Below, in pieces: positions 25,724 through 33,736 of a DNA stretch of 64,000 nt (position 1 is the stretch's first letter; every line of letters starts with the position of its first letter). The position numbers and the translations under genes are program-made. The stretch is from Paenibacillus pedocola. Lineage in GTDB: Bacteria; Bacillota; Bacilli; Paenibacillales; Paenibacillaceae. The stretch covers positions 2,914,001 to 2,978,000 of the forward strand of contig NZ_CP134223.1 in assembly GCF_031599675.1 (NCBI RefSeq), written 5' to 3'. The notes below the pieces were generated by a model. It had not been told where the DNA came from and did not search any database. It saw only the letters and a list, made by a program, of their open reading frames with translations.

Positions 25724-27105
25724 AGAACGTAAGCGGGACGAAAGTGGGGAGAAATGCTGTGAGATGGTTAACCAAATGGGGCTGGATTCTGCTCTATATC
25801 TTAATAATGGCCGGAGCGGTGCTGTTTATTACAATTGGCTACAAGGAGCCGATCGAAGACAACTCTCCCGAGAAAATAACGCTGACCTTCCGCCATTTCT
25901 GGATGAAGGAGCATGACCGGCCGCTGCTTGCCATCTTTGAAGAGGTCGTCCGGGATTATCAGAAGGAACATCCGAATGTGAAGGTGAACTTCGAAGGCTT
26001 AGACCAGACCATCCACCGCGAGCAGAAGCTGAAAAGCGAAATGGTCACTGGTACGCCGCCCGATATGTTTGTGCTCTTCGGTGGTGCCGAGATCGAGCCT
26101 TATGTCCGTTCCAACCGTTTGATGGATCTGACAGATTTCGTGCAGGAGAACGGCCTGAGAGACCAGTTCAGCGATCTGCATCTCTGGACCTTCAACAATC
26201 ATATCTACGGGCTGCCGATTGAAGGGAATGCGGAACCGCTCTATTATAACAAGGCCTTGTTCAATAAGCTCAGTATCAAAACTCCAGGGACGGTGGAAGA
26301 GCTTGATAAAGCGATCAGACAGCTGAAAAAAGCCGGATACATCCCCTTTGCCCTCGGTAATGAGGACCGCTGGCCCGCAGGCATTTTTGCGCATTATCTG
26401 ATGGACCGTTATGCCGGACCGGAGCTGATTCAGAAGCTGGTAACAGGCAAAGATGCAGTCACCTTTAAGAATAAGGCCTATCATCAGGCCTTTGACCATC
26501 TGAAGAAATGGATCGATGAAGGGGCATTCAGCAGCGCTTCCAATGATACCTCACCAGAAGAGGCGGTCCGGATGTTCACAGGCGGCGAAGCCGGGATGTA
26601 CCTTAACGGTAACTGGGACATCAACCTTTTTACGGGGGAGACAGCTCCTGCTGATTTTCAGAACCAGGTAGGCGTCATTCCCTTTCCTTCATTGATCAAA
26701 GGAACAGAAGCCTCGATTGCCGGCGGCTATACGATCGGGATCGGCCTCTCTTCCAGCCTGACAGAAGCGAAGCGGGAGGCGGCACTGGAATTGATGAAAG
26801 CCTTCTATACGAAGGAAATCCAGACACGGATCGTCTATGAGGGATTAAGAATTCCCTCCATGCGCATCACCTTTGATCCGGAGAAGACGGGTCCGGTGTT
26901 CGCTCAAGTCATGACGGTGATGGAAGAGAACCACCAGAGCTTCGTGCCTTATGACAATTTACTGTCACCTGAAGTGAAGAAGACCTTCCTCAGTGTGATC
27001 GAAGATATGATCGACGGCGGCCTGTCTGCTGATGATGCTCTTGGGCAGCTGCAGTCCTCGTCCGAACAATACTGGAATCTCATACAAAGCTCAACACTTC
27101 AATAA
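25720..27105 (+). CDS. Membrane-anchored family 1 solute-binding protein, likely co-sensor
   Basis: This 461-aa protein has the fold of a sugar-binding protein (ITLTFRHFWMKEHDRP; MYLNGNWDINLF). Its N-terminus is a basic tail plus a single membrane helix (about residues 20-40, WGWILLYILIMAGAVLFITI). There is no lipobox Cys near the end of that helix, so it should stay anchored by the helix. It lies between the kinase (4-bp overlap) and regulator genes (17 bp before the chosen ATG) and not beside the permeases, which fits a role as receptor that passes sugar occupancy to the kinase. Start ATG 25720 follows from the ATGA overlap. Confidence 0.88.
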   Translation: MKNVSGTKVGRNAVRWLTKWGWILLYILIMAGAVLFITIGYKEPIEDNSPEKITLTFRHFWMKEHDRPLLAIFEEVVRDYQKEHPNVKVNFEGLDQTIHREQKLKSEMVTGTPPDMFVLFGGAEIEPYVRSNRLMDLTDFVQENGLRDQFSDLHLWTFNNHIYGLPIEGNAEPLYYNKALFNKLSIKTPGTVEELDKAIRQLKKAGYIPFALGNEDRWPAGIFAHYLMDRYAGPELIQKLVTGKDAVTFKNKAYHQAFDHLKKWIDEGAFSSASNDTSPEEAVRMFTGGEAGMYLNGNWDINLFTGETAPADFQNQVGVIPFPSLIKGTEASIAGGYTIGIGLSSSLTEAKREAALELMKAFYTKEIQTRIVYEGLRIPSMRITFDPEKTGPVFAQVMTVMEENHQSFVPYDNLLSPEVKKTFLSVIEDMIDGGLSADDALGQLQSSSEQYWNLIQSSTLQ

Positions 27106-27122
27106 TCTGGGAGGTGCCGGGA

Positions 27123-28730
27123 ATGGGTGCACGGCAAGAGAAATATAAAGTGCTGCTGGTGGATGATGAGCCTATCATTCTGCGCAGCCTGAAAGTGGCG
27201 ATCCCGTGGGAGGAGCTGGGTCTTACCATCGCGGGTGAAGCGCGGAACGGTGAAGCGGCATTGAGGCTCATTGAAGAGCATTCTCCGCATATTGTGATCA
27301 GCGATATCCGCATGCCTGTGATCGACGGGATTGCTTTAATGAAAGAAGTGCTGCCGCGGAGTGCGAAGCTGCTGTTTATTTTTATCAGTGGCTACGGTGA
27401 ATTCGAATACGCACGGGATGCACTGCGGCTGGGCGCATTTGACTATCTGCTGAAGCCGATCGACCATGATGAGCTGACGGAAATGCTGACCCGGGCGCGG
27501 CTTAAGCTTGACCGCCAGAAAGAGAATGAGCAGCTGATGCATTCGGTGCAGATGCTGTCCATGCTGGCGAGAGAGAGGATGTTCACCGAGTTCACACTTG
27601 GCAATCCGCGTCCGCTGCAGCATCTGAAGTGGCTGGAGAACAGCGAACTGGAAGGGGAATATTTCATGGCTGTAGTCCGGCTGGACGATTATGCCGCCCT
27701 CACAGCCAAATGGAGCCCCGAGGAGAAACATCTCTGGCTGTTCGCGATCCGCAATATTCTTGAAGAGTGGTCGCTGGAGAACGGGGCATTGTCGATCTTC
27801 CCGTTCTACAATGGGGAGTGGGTGCTGTTGTTCCCAGGAAGCCTTAGCACAGTCAAAAAAGAACTCGGCGAGCGGCTGGTTGCCGATATTAAGCGCTATT
27901 CCAAGCTGCATTGTTCGGTGGGCATCAGCCGAAGCACACAAGGAATTGACCAGTTAAGCACCGTATATCCGCTTGCTGCCAAAGCGCTGTACCAGCGTTT
28001 TTACTCCGGCCAGGCAGGGGTATTCATCGAAGAGGAAACGCCGGAGGACGCCGGCCGTGAGGTGCAGTATCCGAAGGAGCTGGAGCTTGCGCTCATTGAG
28101 AGTATCCGCACCTTGAATCTGGAGCGGATGCTGTCCCTGTTCGATGAAATGGCCAGCTTCATCGAATCCCAGTCACTGCCGAAGGAATTAGCACAGCGGA
28201 TCATCATCGAGCTTGTCGTAGTCTTGTACAGACAATTTGAGCAGCTGAACATGCAGGCGGAGTGGTCGCTCGAAGGGCTGCTAGGCAAGCTGCAGGGACT
28301 GGGAACACTAACCTCGGTTATGAATGTGCTCAAGGAGGACTTCCGCAGCTGGATGCAGGAGGGCAGCAAGCAGGTCACCCGCGAGGATGGCCGGAGTGTC
28401 GTCGATAAGGCCAAACGGTACATTGAAGATAATTATCATAAAGATCTCAGCATCGAAGAAGTTGCGGAAGTTGCGGACTTAAGCATCAGCCATTTCTGCA
28501 CCTTGTTCAAACAGATCTCGGGCTATACCTTCCTGGAGTTTGTGACCTACTACCGGATGGAGAAGGCTAAATATATCCTTCAGAACAGCAGTGTGAAGGT
28601 GTATCAGGTGGCGCCGCTCGTCGGATATCAGGACCCCAGATATTTCACCCAGGTGTTCAAGAAGGCAACCGGCAAAACGCCGACGGAATACCGTGAGCAG
28701 TATACCCAGCAGGCGAATGAGGGATATTAA
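27123..28730 (+). CDS. YesN-type response regulator with AraC DNA-binding domain (second pair)
   Basis: This 535-aa protein has a receiver domain at the N-terminus (KVLLVDDEPII; phospho-acceptor Asp in HIVISDIRMPVIDG; Lys in YLLKPIDHDE), a middle linker domain, and a C-terminal AraC pair of helix-turn-helix motifs (SISHFCTLFKQISGYTFLEF; VGYQDPRYFTQVFKKATG). ATG 27123 is chosen because GGGAGGTG lies about 8 bases before it; GTG 27114 would overlap that site. It most likely activates the importer operon at 20557. Confidence 0.92.
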   Translation: MGARQEKYKVLLVDDEPIILRSLKVAIPWEELGLTIAGEARNGEAALRLIEEHSPHIVISDIRMPVIDGIALMKEVLPRSAKLLFIFISGYGEFEYARDALRLGAFDYLLKPIDHDELTEMLTRARLKLDRQKENEQLMHSVQMLSMLARERMFTEFTLGNPRPLQHLKWLENSELEGEYFMAVVRLDDYAALTAKWSPEEKHLWLFAIRNILEEWSLENGALSIFPFYNGEWVLLFPGSLSTVKKELGERLVADIKRYSKLHCSVGISRSTQGIDQLSTVYPLAAKALYQRFYSGQAGVFIEEETPEDAGREVQYPKELELALIESIRTLNLERMLSLFDEMASFIESQSLPKELAQRIIIELVVVLYRQFEQLNMQAEWSLEGLLGKLQGLGTLTSVMNVLKEDFRSWMQEGSKQVTREDGRSVVDKAKRYIEDNYHKDLSIEEVAEVADLSISHFCTLFKQISGYTFLEFVTYYRMEKAKYILQNSSVKVYQVAPLVGYQDPRYFTQVFKKATGKTPTEYREQYTQQANEGY

Positions 28731-28740
28731 TAATAATTGG

Positions 28741-28782
28741 ATCAAGGAGAGGGTATGATATTTGTCATACCCTCTCCTTGAT
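28741..28782 (+). terminator. Terminator between regulator and des genes
   Basis: An 18-bp perfect stem (ATCAAGGAGAGGGTATGA and its complement) with a 6-base loop starts 10 bases after the regulator stop. Only a short T stretch follows (TGTTTAT), but the stem is very strong. Confidence 0.75.
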
Positions 28783-28795
28783 GTTTATGCCTTAC

Positions 28796-28821
28796 TGTCA
28801 TGACACTTCCTTCCTTATAAT
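28796..28821 (+). promoter_or_regulatory. des promoter with DesR-like palindrome
   Basis: TGTCATGACA (28796-28805) is a perfect 10-bp palindrome overlapping the -35 position of a promoter whose -10 is TATAAT (28816-28821). In Bacillus subtilis phosphorylated DesR binds sites just upstream of and around the -35 of des; this palindrome is a candidate half or full site here. Assignment is by position and by the presence of desKR downstream. Confidence 0.5.
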
Positions 28822-28875
28822 GATAAGTATAGATGAATGTATCCCTTACCGGACACACGAGGAGGAAACGACCAG

Positions 28876-29940
28876 ATGACGAAGAGCAATGCTACCCAGC
28901 TCTCCAGCCTAAAAAAAAGCGTGGCCCCTTTTGAACAAAACGACCATAAAAGAAGTATAAACCAGCTTATTAATACGCTTGGCCCACTGATCCTGTTATG
29001 GACCGCAGCCTACTTGAGTCTTTCTGTATCATATGGGCTGACCTTGCTGTTCGCAGTACCGGCAGCGGGCTTCGTAATCCGCACCTTTATTATTTTCCAT
29101 GACTGCTGTCATGGTTCATTCTTCAAGAACCGGAAAGCCAACGATATTCTCGGTACTCTTACAGGGGTGCTGACCCTGGTGCCTTACCGCCAGTGGAAGC
29201 ACAGCCATTCGATTCATCATGCCGGCAGCAGCAACCTCGACAAAAGAGGCATCGGCGACATATGGATTATGACTGTGGATGAATATCTTGCGGCGACTCC
29301 GCTTAAACGATTATACTACCGGATTTACCGCAATCCGCTGGTTATGTTTGGTGCCGGACCGATTGCCGTATTCCTGATTCAATACCGCTTCAATGCCAAG
29401 GGTGCAAGACGTAAAGAGCGCATGAATACTTATCTGACCAATATCCTGATTGCGGCCCTGTACGGGGCGATGATCTGGGCGATCGGCTGGCAGGCTTTCC
29501 TGCTGGTACAGCTGCCGATCGTGTTCGTCTCCGGTTTTCTCGGCATCTGGCTGTTTTATGTACAGCACCAGTTCGAGGATACGTTCTTTGAGCATGAAGA
29601 GGAATGGAGCTATGTGATGGCTGCTGTGGAAGGAAGCTCTTATTATAAGCTGCCGAAGATCCTGCAATGGATCACCGGCAATATCGGCTTTCACCATGTG
29701 CATCATTTAAGCCCGAAGGTGCCGAACTATAACCTTGAGCTGGCCCATAACGCTACACCGCCGCTGCAGAAAGCAACGACAATCACCATCGGAACCAGTC
29801 TCAAGGCGCTCCATTTCCGGCTGTGGGATGAGGAAAATAAAGGTTTTGTAAGCTTCAAGGAGATCAAAGCCCGGCTGCGCCATCCTTTACCTTCGGTAGA
29901 GGGGCTGAAAGTGCGCAAACCGGAACTCCAGGCCAAATAG
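28876..29940 (+). CDS. des: Membrane fatty acid desaturase (cold-induced, Des-like)
   Basis: This 354-aa integral membrane acyl-lipid desaturase puts a double bond into phospholipid acyl chains to keep membranes fluid in the cold. The three histidine boxes that bind the di-iron centre are visible: HDCCH (about residue 75), HSIHH (about 110) and HHVHH (about 278). Four hydrophobic helices lie in two pairs between them. ATG 28876 is preferred because GAGGAGG lies 9 bases upstream; the in-frame ATG 28837 lacks such a site. The next two genes are desK and desR, the thermosensor pair that controls des in B. subtilis. Confidence 0.92.
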   Translation: MTKSNATQLSSLKKSVAPFEQNDHKRSINQLINTLGPLILLWTAAYLSLSVSYGLTLLFAVPAAGFVIRTFIIFHDCCHGSFFKNRKANDILGTLTGVLTLVPYRQWKHSHSIHHAGSSNLDKRGIGDIWIMTVDEYLAATPLKRLYYRIYRNPLVMFGAGPIAVFLIQYRFNAKGARRKERMNTYLTNILIAALYGAMIWAIGWQAFLLVQLPIVFVSGFLGIWLFYVQHQFEDTFFEHEEEWSYVMAAVEGSSYYKLPKILQWITGNIGFHHVHHLSPKVPNYNLELAHNATPPLQKATTITIGTSLKALHFRLWDEENKGFVSFKEIKARLRHPLPSVEGLKVRKPELQAK

Positions 29941-30090
29941 TATGCTGCGCGTGCGCAGTCAGGAGAGGAAGTCAGTCCCGGAGAACTATCCAGCGGGTGC
30001 GGCTTCTTCTCTTTTTTTCCGGGAATTGCCGGTTAACGTAAGCTTTATGCTAAAATGGGGGTAATCTAGCTGGCTAAAAGGATGGCTGAC

Positions 30091-31230
30091 ATGCAGAAGT
30101 GGCATCATATTTTTCATAAAAGTACAGGTCTGAGCCCTTATGTATGGGTTGTGTTCTACATCCTTCCGTTTTACTCGATATTCCGGTCCTCTTCGATGGA
30201 TCAATGGGTATATGGAATTGTGATGATTATTATGTTTTTTGCCTGTTACGTGCTCGCCTTCAAATCTAAGGGATGGGTTGTTTATTTCTGGACGAGTGTG
30301 CAGATTATCGTCTCCATTACGATGACGCTGATGTTCGGTTATATGTATTTTGCGCTGTTTCTGGCCTTTTTTATCGGTAATATTCAGAACCGCGGCGGCT
30401 TCTTCACTATGTATACGATCCATTTGCTGACGACCATCGTAGCCATCAACTACGAGCTGATTACCCGAAACCCGGTATTCCTGTCGCAGCTGCCGTTTGT
30501 GCTGGTGAGTATCATTGCCGTAGTGCTGCTTCCCGCCACGACCTATAACCGCAATAATCAGGATAAGCTGCAGGGACAGCTGGAGGATGCCAATAAAAGG
30601 ATTTCCGAACTGGTCATCATGGAGGAGCGCCAGCGGATCTCCCGCGACCTGCATGATACCCTGGGCCAGAAGCTGTCGCTTATCGGGCTAAAAAGTGACT
30701 TGGCCGGCAAGCTGATCAACAAAAATCCGGCGCAGGCGGTCGTGGAGATCAATGATGTCCGCCAGACAGCCAGAAGCGCGCTTAAAGAGGTCCGTGAAAT
30801 GATTACGCAGATGCGCGGCATCCGGCTTGAAGATGAACTTGTGCGGATCCGGCAGTTTCTGCAGGCGGCAGAAATTGAATTTGAGCTGGAGGGCAGCCCT
30901 AAGCTGACCAATACTTCACTGATTACGGAAAATGTGCTCAGCATGTGCATTAAAGAAGCCGTGACGAATGTGGTGAAGCACAGCGGCGCCACGTTTTGCC
31001 GGATTGGGATCGAGCCTTCCCGCACAGAACTGGTCATCAAGGTTGCCGATAACGGTAGGGGCCTTAAGCCCTCAAATCCGCAGGATAATGGCCATGGTTT
31101 GCAGGGCATGCGGGAGCGGCTTGAATTTGTGAACGGAAGCATGGAGATTGTGCAGAACAGCGGGACAACCATAGTGGTTAAGGTGCCTACGGTGATCCGG
31201 CAGCTGGAGCAGGAGGGGAAAGAGGAATGA
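30091..31230 (+). CDS. desK: DesK membrane thermosensor histidine kinase
   Basis: This 379-aa protein has several membrane helices in residues 15-150, then a coiled-coil linker and a HisKA_3 domain with RQRISRDLHDTLGQKLSL. The phospho-acceptor is H188, the same number as in B. subtilis DesK. The ATPase domain has EAVTNVVKHSGA and GHGLQGMRERLEF. DesK senses membrane thickness or order as temperature falls and controls DesR phosphorylation. ATG 30091 gives an N-terminus matching DesK (MQKWHHIFHKSTGLSPYVW); ATG 30082 is less likely. It overlaps desR by 4 bp. Confidence 0.95.
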   Translation: MQKWHHIFHKSTGLSPYVWVVFYILPFYSIFRSSSMDQWVYGIVMIIMFFACYVLAFKSKGWVVYFWTSVQIIVSITMTLMFGYMYFALFLAFFIGNIQNRGGFFTMYTIHLLTTIVAINYELITRNPVFLSQLPFVLVSIIAVVLLPATTYNRNNQDKLQGQLEDANKRISELVIMEERQRISRDLHDTLGQKLSLIGLKSDLAGKLINKNPAQAVVEINDVRQTARSALKEVREMITQMRGIRLEDELVRIRQFLQAAEIEFELEGSPKLTNTSLITENVLSMCIKEAVTNVVKHSGATFCRIGIEPSRTELVIKVADNGRGLKPSNPQDNGHGLQGMRERLEFVNGSMEIVQNSGTTIVVKVPTVIRQLEQEGKEE

Positions 31231-31829
31231 TAAAGATAGTAATTGCTGAGGATCAGCGCATGCTGCTGGGCGCACTGGCTTCGCTGCTTGATCTGGAAGA
31301 GGATATGAAGGTGGTCGGCCGTGCGGCCAACGGTGAGGAAGCTGTTAAGCTGGTGAAGCTGCATACGCCTGATATTTGTATTATGGATATAGAAATGCCT
31401 GCCATGACCGGTCTCGAAGCCGCGGAGGCCCTGAAGAATTCCGGCTGTAAAGTCATGATCCTCACCACCTTTGCCCGGGCCGGCTATTTCGAGCGCGCTG
31501 TGAAGGCTGGAGTGGACGCCTATCTGTTGAAAGACAGCCCCAGTGAAGAACTGGCCCTCTCCATCCGCAGTGTAATGGCCGGCAGACGGATTTATGCACC
31601 GGAGCTCATGGATGAGGCTTACAGCAGTGAAGCCAATCCGCTGACACAGCGGGAGAAGGAAGTGCTCGGACTGATTGCCGACGGCAAAAATACCAAGGAA
31701 ATCGCCAGCCAGCTGTACATTACAACAGGAACGGTACGTAACTATATCTCAGTTATTCTTGATAAGCTGGATGTTGGCAACCGGATTGAGGCAATTACAC
31801 GTTTTAAGGAAAAAGGCTGGTTTAAGTAA
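31227..31829 (+). CDS. desR: DesR response regulator
   Basis: This 200-aa NarL/FixJ-type regulator has a receiver with phospho-acceptor D54 (ICIMDIEMPAMTG) and a C-terminal LuxR-type helix-turn-helix (LTQREKEVLGLIADGKNTKE, about residues 137-200). Length and the end RIEAITRFKEKGWFK match B. subtilis DesR closely. When phosphorylated by DesK it activates des. The start codon overlaps the desK stop. Confidence 0.95.
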   Translation: MIKIVIAEDQRMLLGALASLLDLEEDMKVVGRAANGEEAVKLVKLHTPDICIMDIEMPAMTGLEAAEALKNSGCKVMILTTFARAGYFERAVKAGVDAYLLKDSPSEELALSIRSVMAGRRIYAPELMDEAYSSEANPLTQREKEVLGLIADGKNTKEIASQLYITTGTVRNYISVILDKLDVGNRIEAITRFKEKGWFK

Positions 31830-31898
31830 GCAGGATTCCGCATATATTTCATCATGAGGTGGAGCTGTCATCCGGAATGTACAGTCACACCCGATCAT

Positions 31899-31932
31899 CA
31901 CGGGGGACCGCCAAGGTCTGCCCTGTTTTTTT
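31899..31932 (+). terminator. Terminator after desR
   Basis: A GGGGGACC/GGTCTGCCCT stem with one bulge and a short loop is followed by seven T's, about 70 bases after the desR stop. Confidence 0.65.
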
Positions 31933-32000
31933 GCGCGGATTTTCTTTGAAATATAAGAATTAATATGTATTACGCTATAAATTATCCTTCTATTTTTCGC

Positions 32001-32042
32001 AGAAACGGATACCGTCCCTAATCGGACGGCGAAGCCGTTTCT
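32001..32042. ncRNA. Two-tier structured hairpin element in 31830-32244
   Basis: An outer 8-bp stem AGAAACGG/CCGTTTCT (32001-32008 with 32035-32042) and an inner 6-bp stem CCGTCC/GGACGG (32012-32017 with 32024-32029) are both perfect. They are separated by an asymmetric internal loop (ATA against CGAAG) and capped by CTAATC. An AT-rich stretch precedes it. No open frame explains it. It resembles a structured element I believe recurs between genes in Paenibacillus genomes, but I cannot check that. The rest of this 415-bp gap shows only the desR terminator. Confidence 0.55.
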
Positions 32043-32244
32043 TCTTAGGTCCATATTCAGTTATCTAGTTCCATTCTCCTGTTTTTACCATTCAGAGGCT
32101 CAAGAGATTGGAAGAGGAAATGATTTTTGCTAAGATGAATGCAAACATGTGATCTTATTCCCTGTACTTGGGTAATAGAGATCATGTTCCAATTTTGCCC
32201 AATATTACGTTGTATTCAGCTAAACCAGTCGGGAGGAATCTGAT

Positions 32245-33684
32245 TTGCCTGAACTTACTTCATCCTATGTAGATTCGTTAGCACCGAATGCCGCCGCTAT
32301 CAAGAATGGACAGGGGCTGGTACGCAAAAAAAGCTTTATCCAGCTTCACCGTTCAGAGAACGGAGAGCTGCTATTCGGGCAATGTGCGGGAAGCGGAAAG
32401 ACACCATATGAATGCTCTGTAGATTTTGTGTCTCCGGAGAACCCTGTCTTCCGCTGTTCCTGCCCGAGCCGGCAATTTCCCTGCAAGCACACCCTGGGTC
32501 TCTTGTATGCCTATGTGGAGGGCCAGTCCTTTACGCCTGCGCAAGTTCCTGAGACGATTGCCGCCAAACGCGAAAAGGCTGAGAAACGGGAAGAGAACAA
32601 GGTGAAGCAGGCTGCTGAAGGCGGCGGGAGCAAACCGAAGAAAGTCAATAAATCAGCACTTAAGAAAAAAATATCAGCCCAGCTTGAAGGGCTGGACCTG
32701 CTGGAGAAGCTGGTGCTTTCATTGATCCGCGGCGGGTTGTCCACGATTGATGCCAAAACACTTAAGTCGGTTCAGGAGCATGTGAAACAGCTGGGCAACT
32801 ATTATTTGTCCGGTGCACAGATTGAACTTCGCCGGTTCGCGCTGCTGCTGGGAAAGGGGCAGGACCGTGAGCAGAGCTATACATATGCTGTGGAGCAATT
32901 GACACGGCTGCATGCCTTCATTAAGAAAGGCCGGAGTTATCTGACCGCAAGAAGCGAGGACCCGGAGCTTGCGCCGGATTATGAATCAACCATAGATGAA
33001 TGGCTGGGTCATGCCTGGCAGCTGGCAGAACTGAAGGAATACGGGCTTACAGAGGCAGATGTTGAACTGCTGCAGCTCTCCTTCTACAGCTACGATGATC
33101 AGGCACGGCAGGAATTCGTCGATCTCGGGTACTGGCTGGACATGGCCAGCGGCAGGATCCACAAGACCGTACACTACCGCCCCTACAAAGCAGCCAAGCT
33201 GCTGCGGGAGGATGACAGCTTCTTTGATGTAGCCAAGATTCCGCTGCTCTACAAATATCCAGGGGAACTCAATGCACGGGTACGTTATGAAGAGATGACA
33301 GCAAGACCTGTCTCTCCGGCAGACCTGGTCCAGGTTCGGGTGCATGCACACCGCAGCTTCGCGGAAGCAATCAAGAGTGTGAAAAATCAGTTGAAGAATC
33401 CGCTCAGCGATAAGCAACCGGTACTGCTTTTATATGCAGCAAGCCTTGGAGTGACGGAGAACGGCCAATATGTCATAACGGATGAAGCCGGCGGGCAGCT
33501 TGTGCTGGGGGATATCTCCTCATTGCCCCAGAGTACGCTCCAGCTGCTGCCATTCCTGCCTCCTGCAAGCCTCAAGGGCTGCTCGCTGCTGGTGATGTTT
33601 GAACATGACCTGGACCAGGGCAGGCTGGTTGCCCAGCCGCTAAGCGTCATTACTGATGAGGGGATTACGCGTCTTCTATACTAA
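32245..33684 (+). CDS. SWIM zinc-finger protein of a MoxR/VWA gene cluster
   Basis: This 479-aa cytoplasmic protein starts at TTG (GGGAGGA about 8 bases upstream). The SWIM finger CSCPSRQFPCKH supplies C71, C73, C80 and H82 for zinc; SWIM fingers bind DNA or proteins. A Lys/Glu-rich linker (about 100-145) leads to a helical region, and the C-terminal third is predicted alpha/beta. It is the first of five tightly packed genes (SWIM, HEAT-like, MoxR ATPase, DUF5682, VWA), an arrangement like yehQ/yehL/yehM/yehP of Escherichia coli. It may recognise the target of the complex. Function unproven. Confidence 0.88.
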   Translation: MPELTSSYVDSLAPNAAAIKNGQGLVRKKSFIQLHRSENGELLFGQCAGSGKTPYECSVDFVSPENPVFRCSCPSRQFPCKHTLGLLYAYVEGQSFTPAQVPETIAAKREKAEKREENKVKQAAEGGGSKPKKVNKSALKKKISAQLEGLDLLEKLVLSLIRGGLSTIDAKTLKSVQEHVKQLGNYYLSGAQIELRRFALLLGKGQDREQSYTYAVEQLTRLHAFIKKGRSYLTARSEDPELAPDYESTIDEWLGHAWQLAELKEYGLTEADVELLQLSFYSYDDQARQEFVDLGYWLDMASGRIHKTVHYRPYKAAKLLREDDSFFDVAKIPLLYKYPGELNARVRYEEMTARPVSPADLVQVRVHAHRSFAEAIKSVKNQLKNPLSDKQPVLLLYAASLGVTENGQYVITDEAGGQLVLGDISSLPQSTLQLLPFLPPASLKGCSLLVMFEHDLDQGRLVAQPLSVITDEGITRLLY

Positions 33685-33736
33685 GCAAACTTTATGAATA
33701 TTAATTTTCGTATACCTTTGAGTAGGGGGACTGCCC

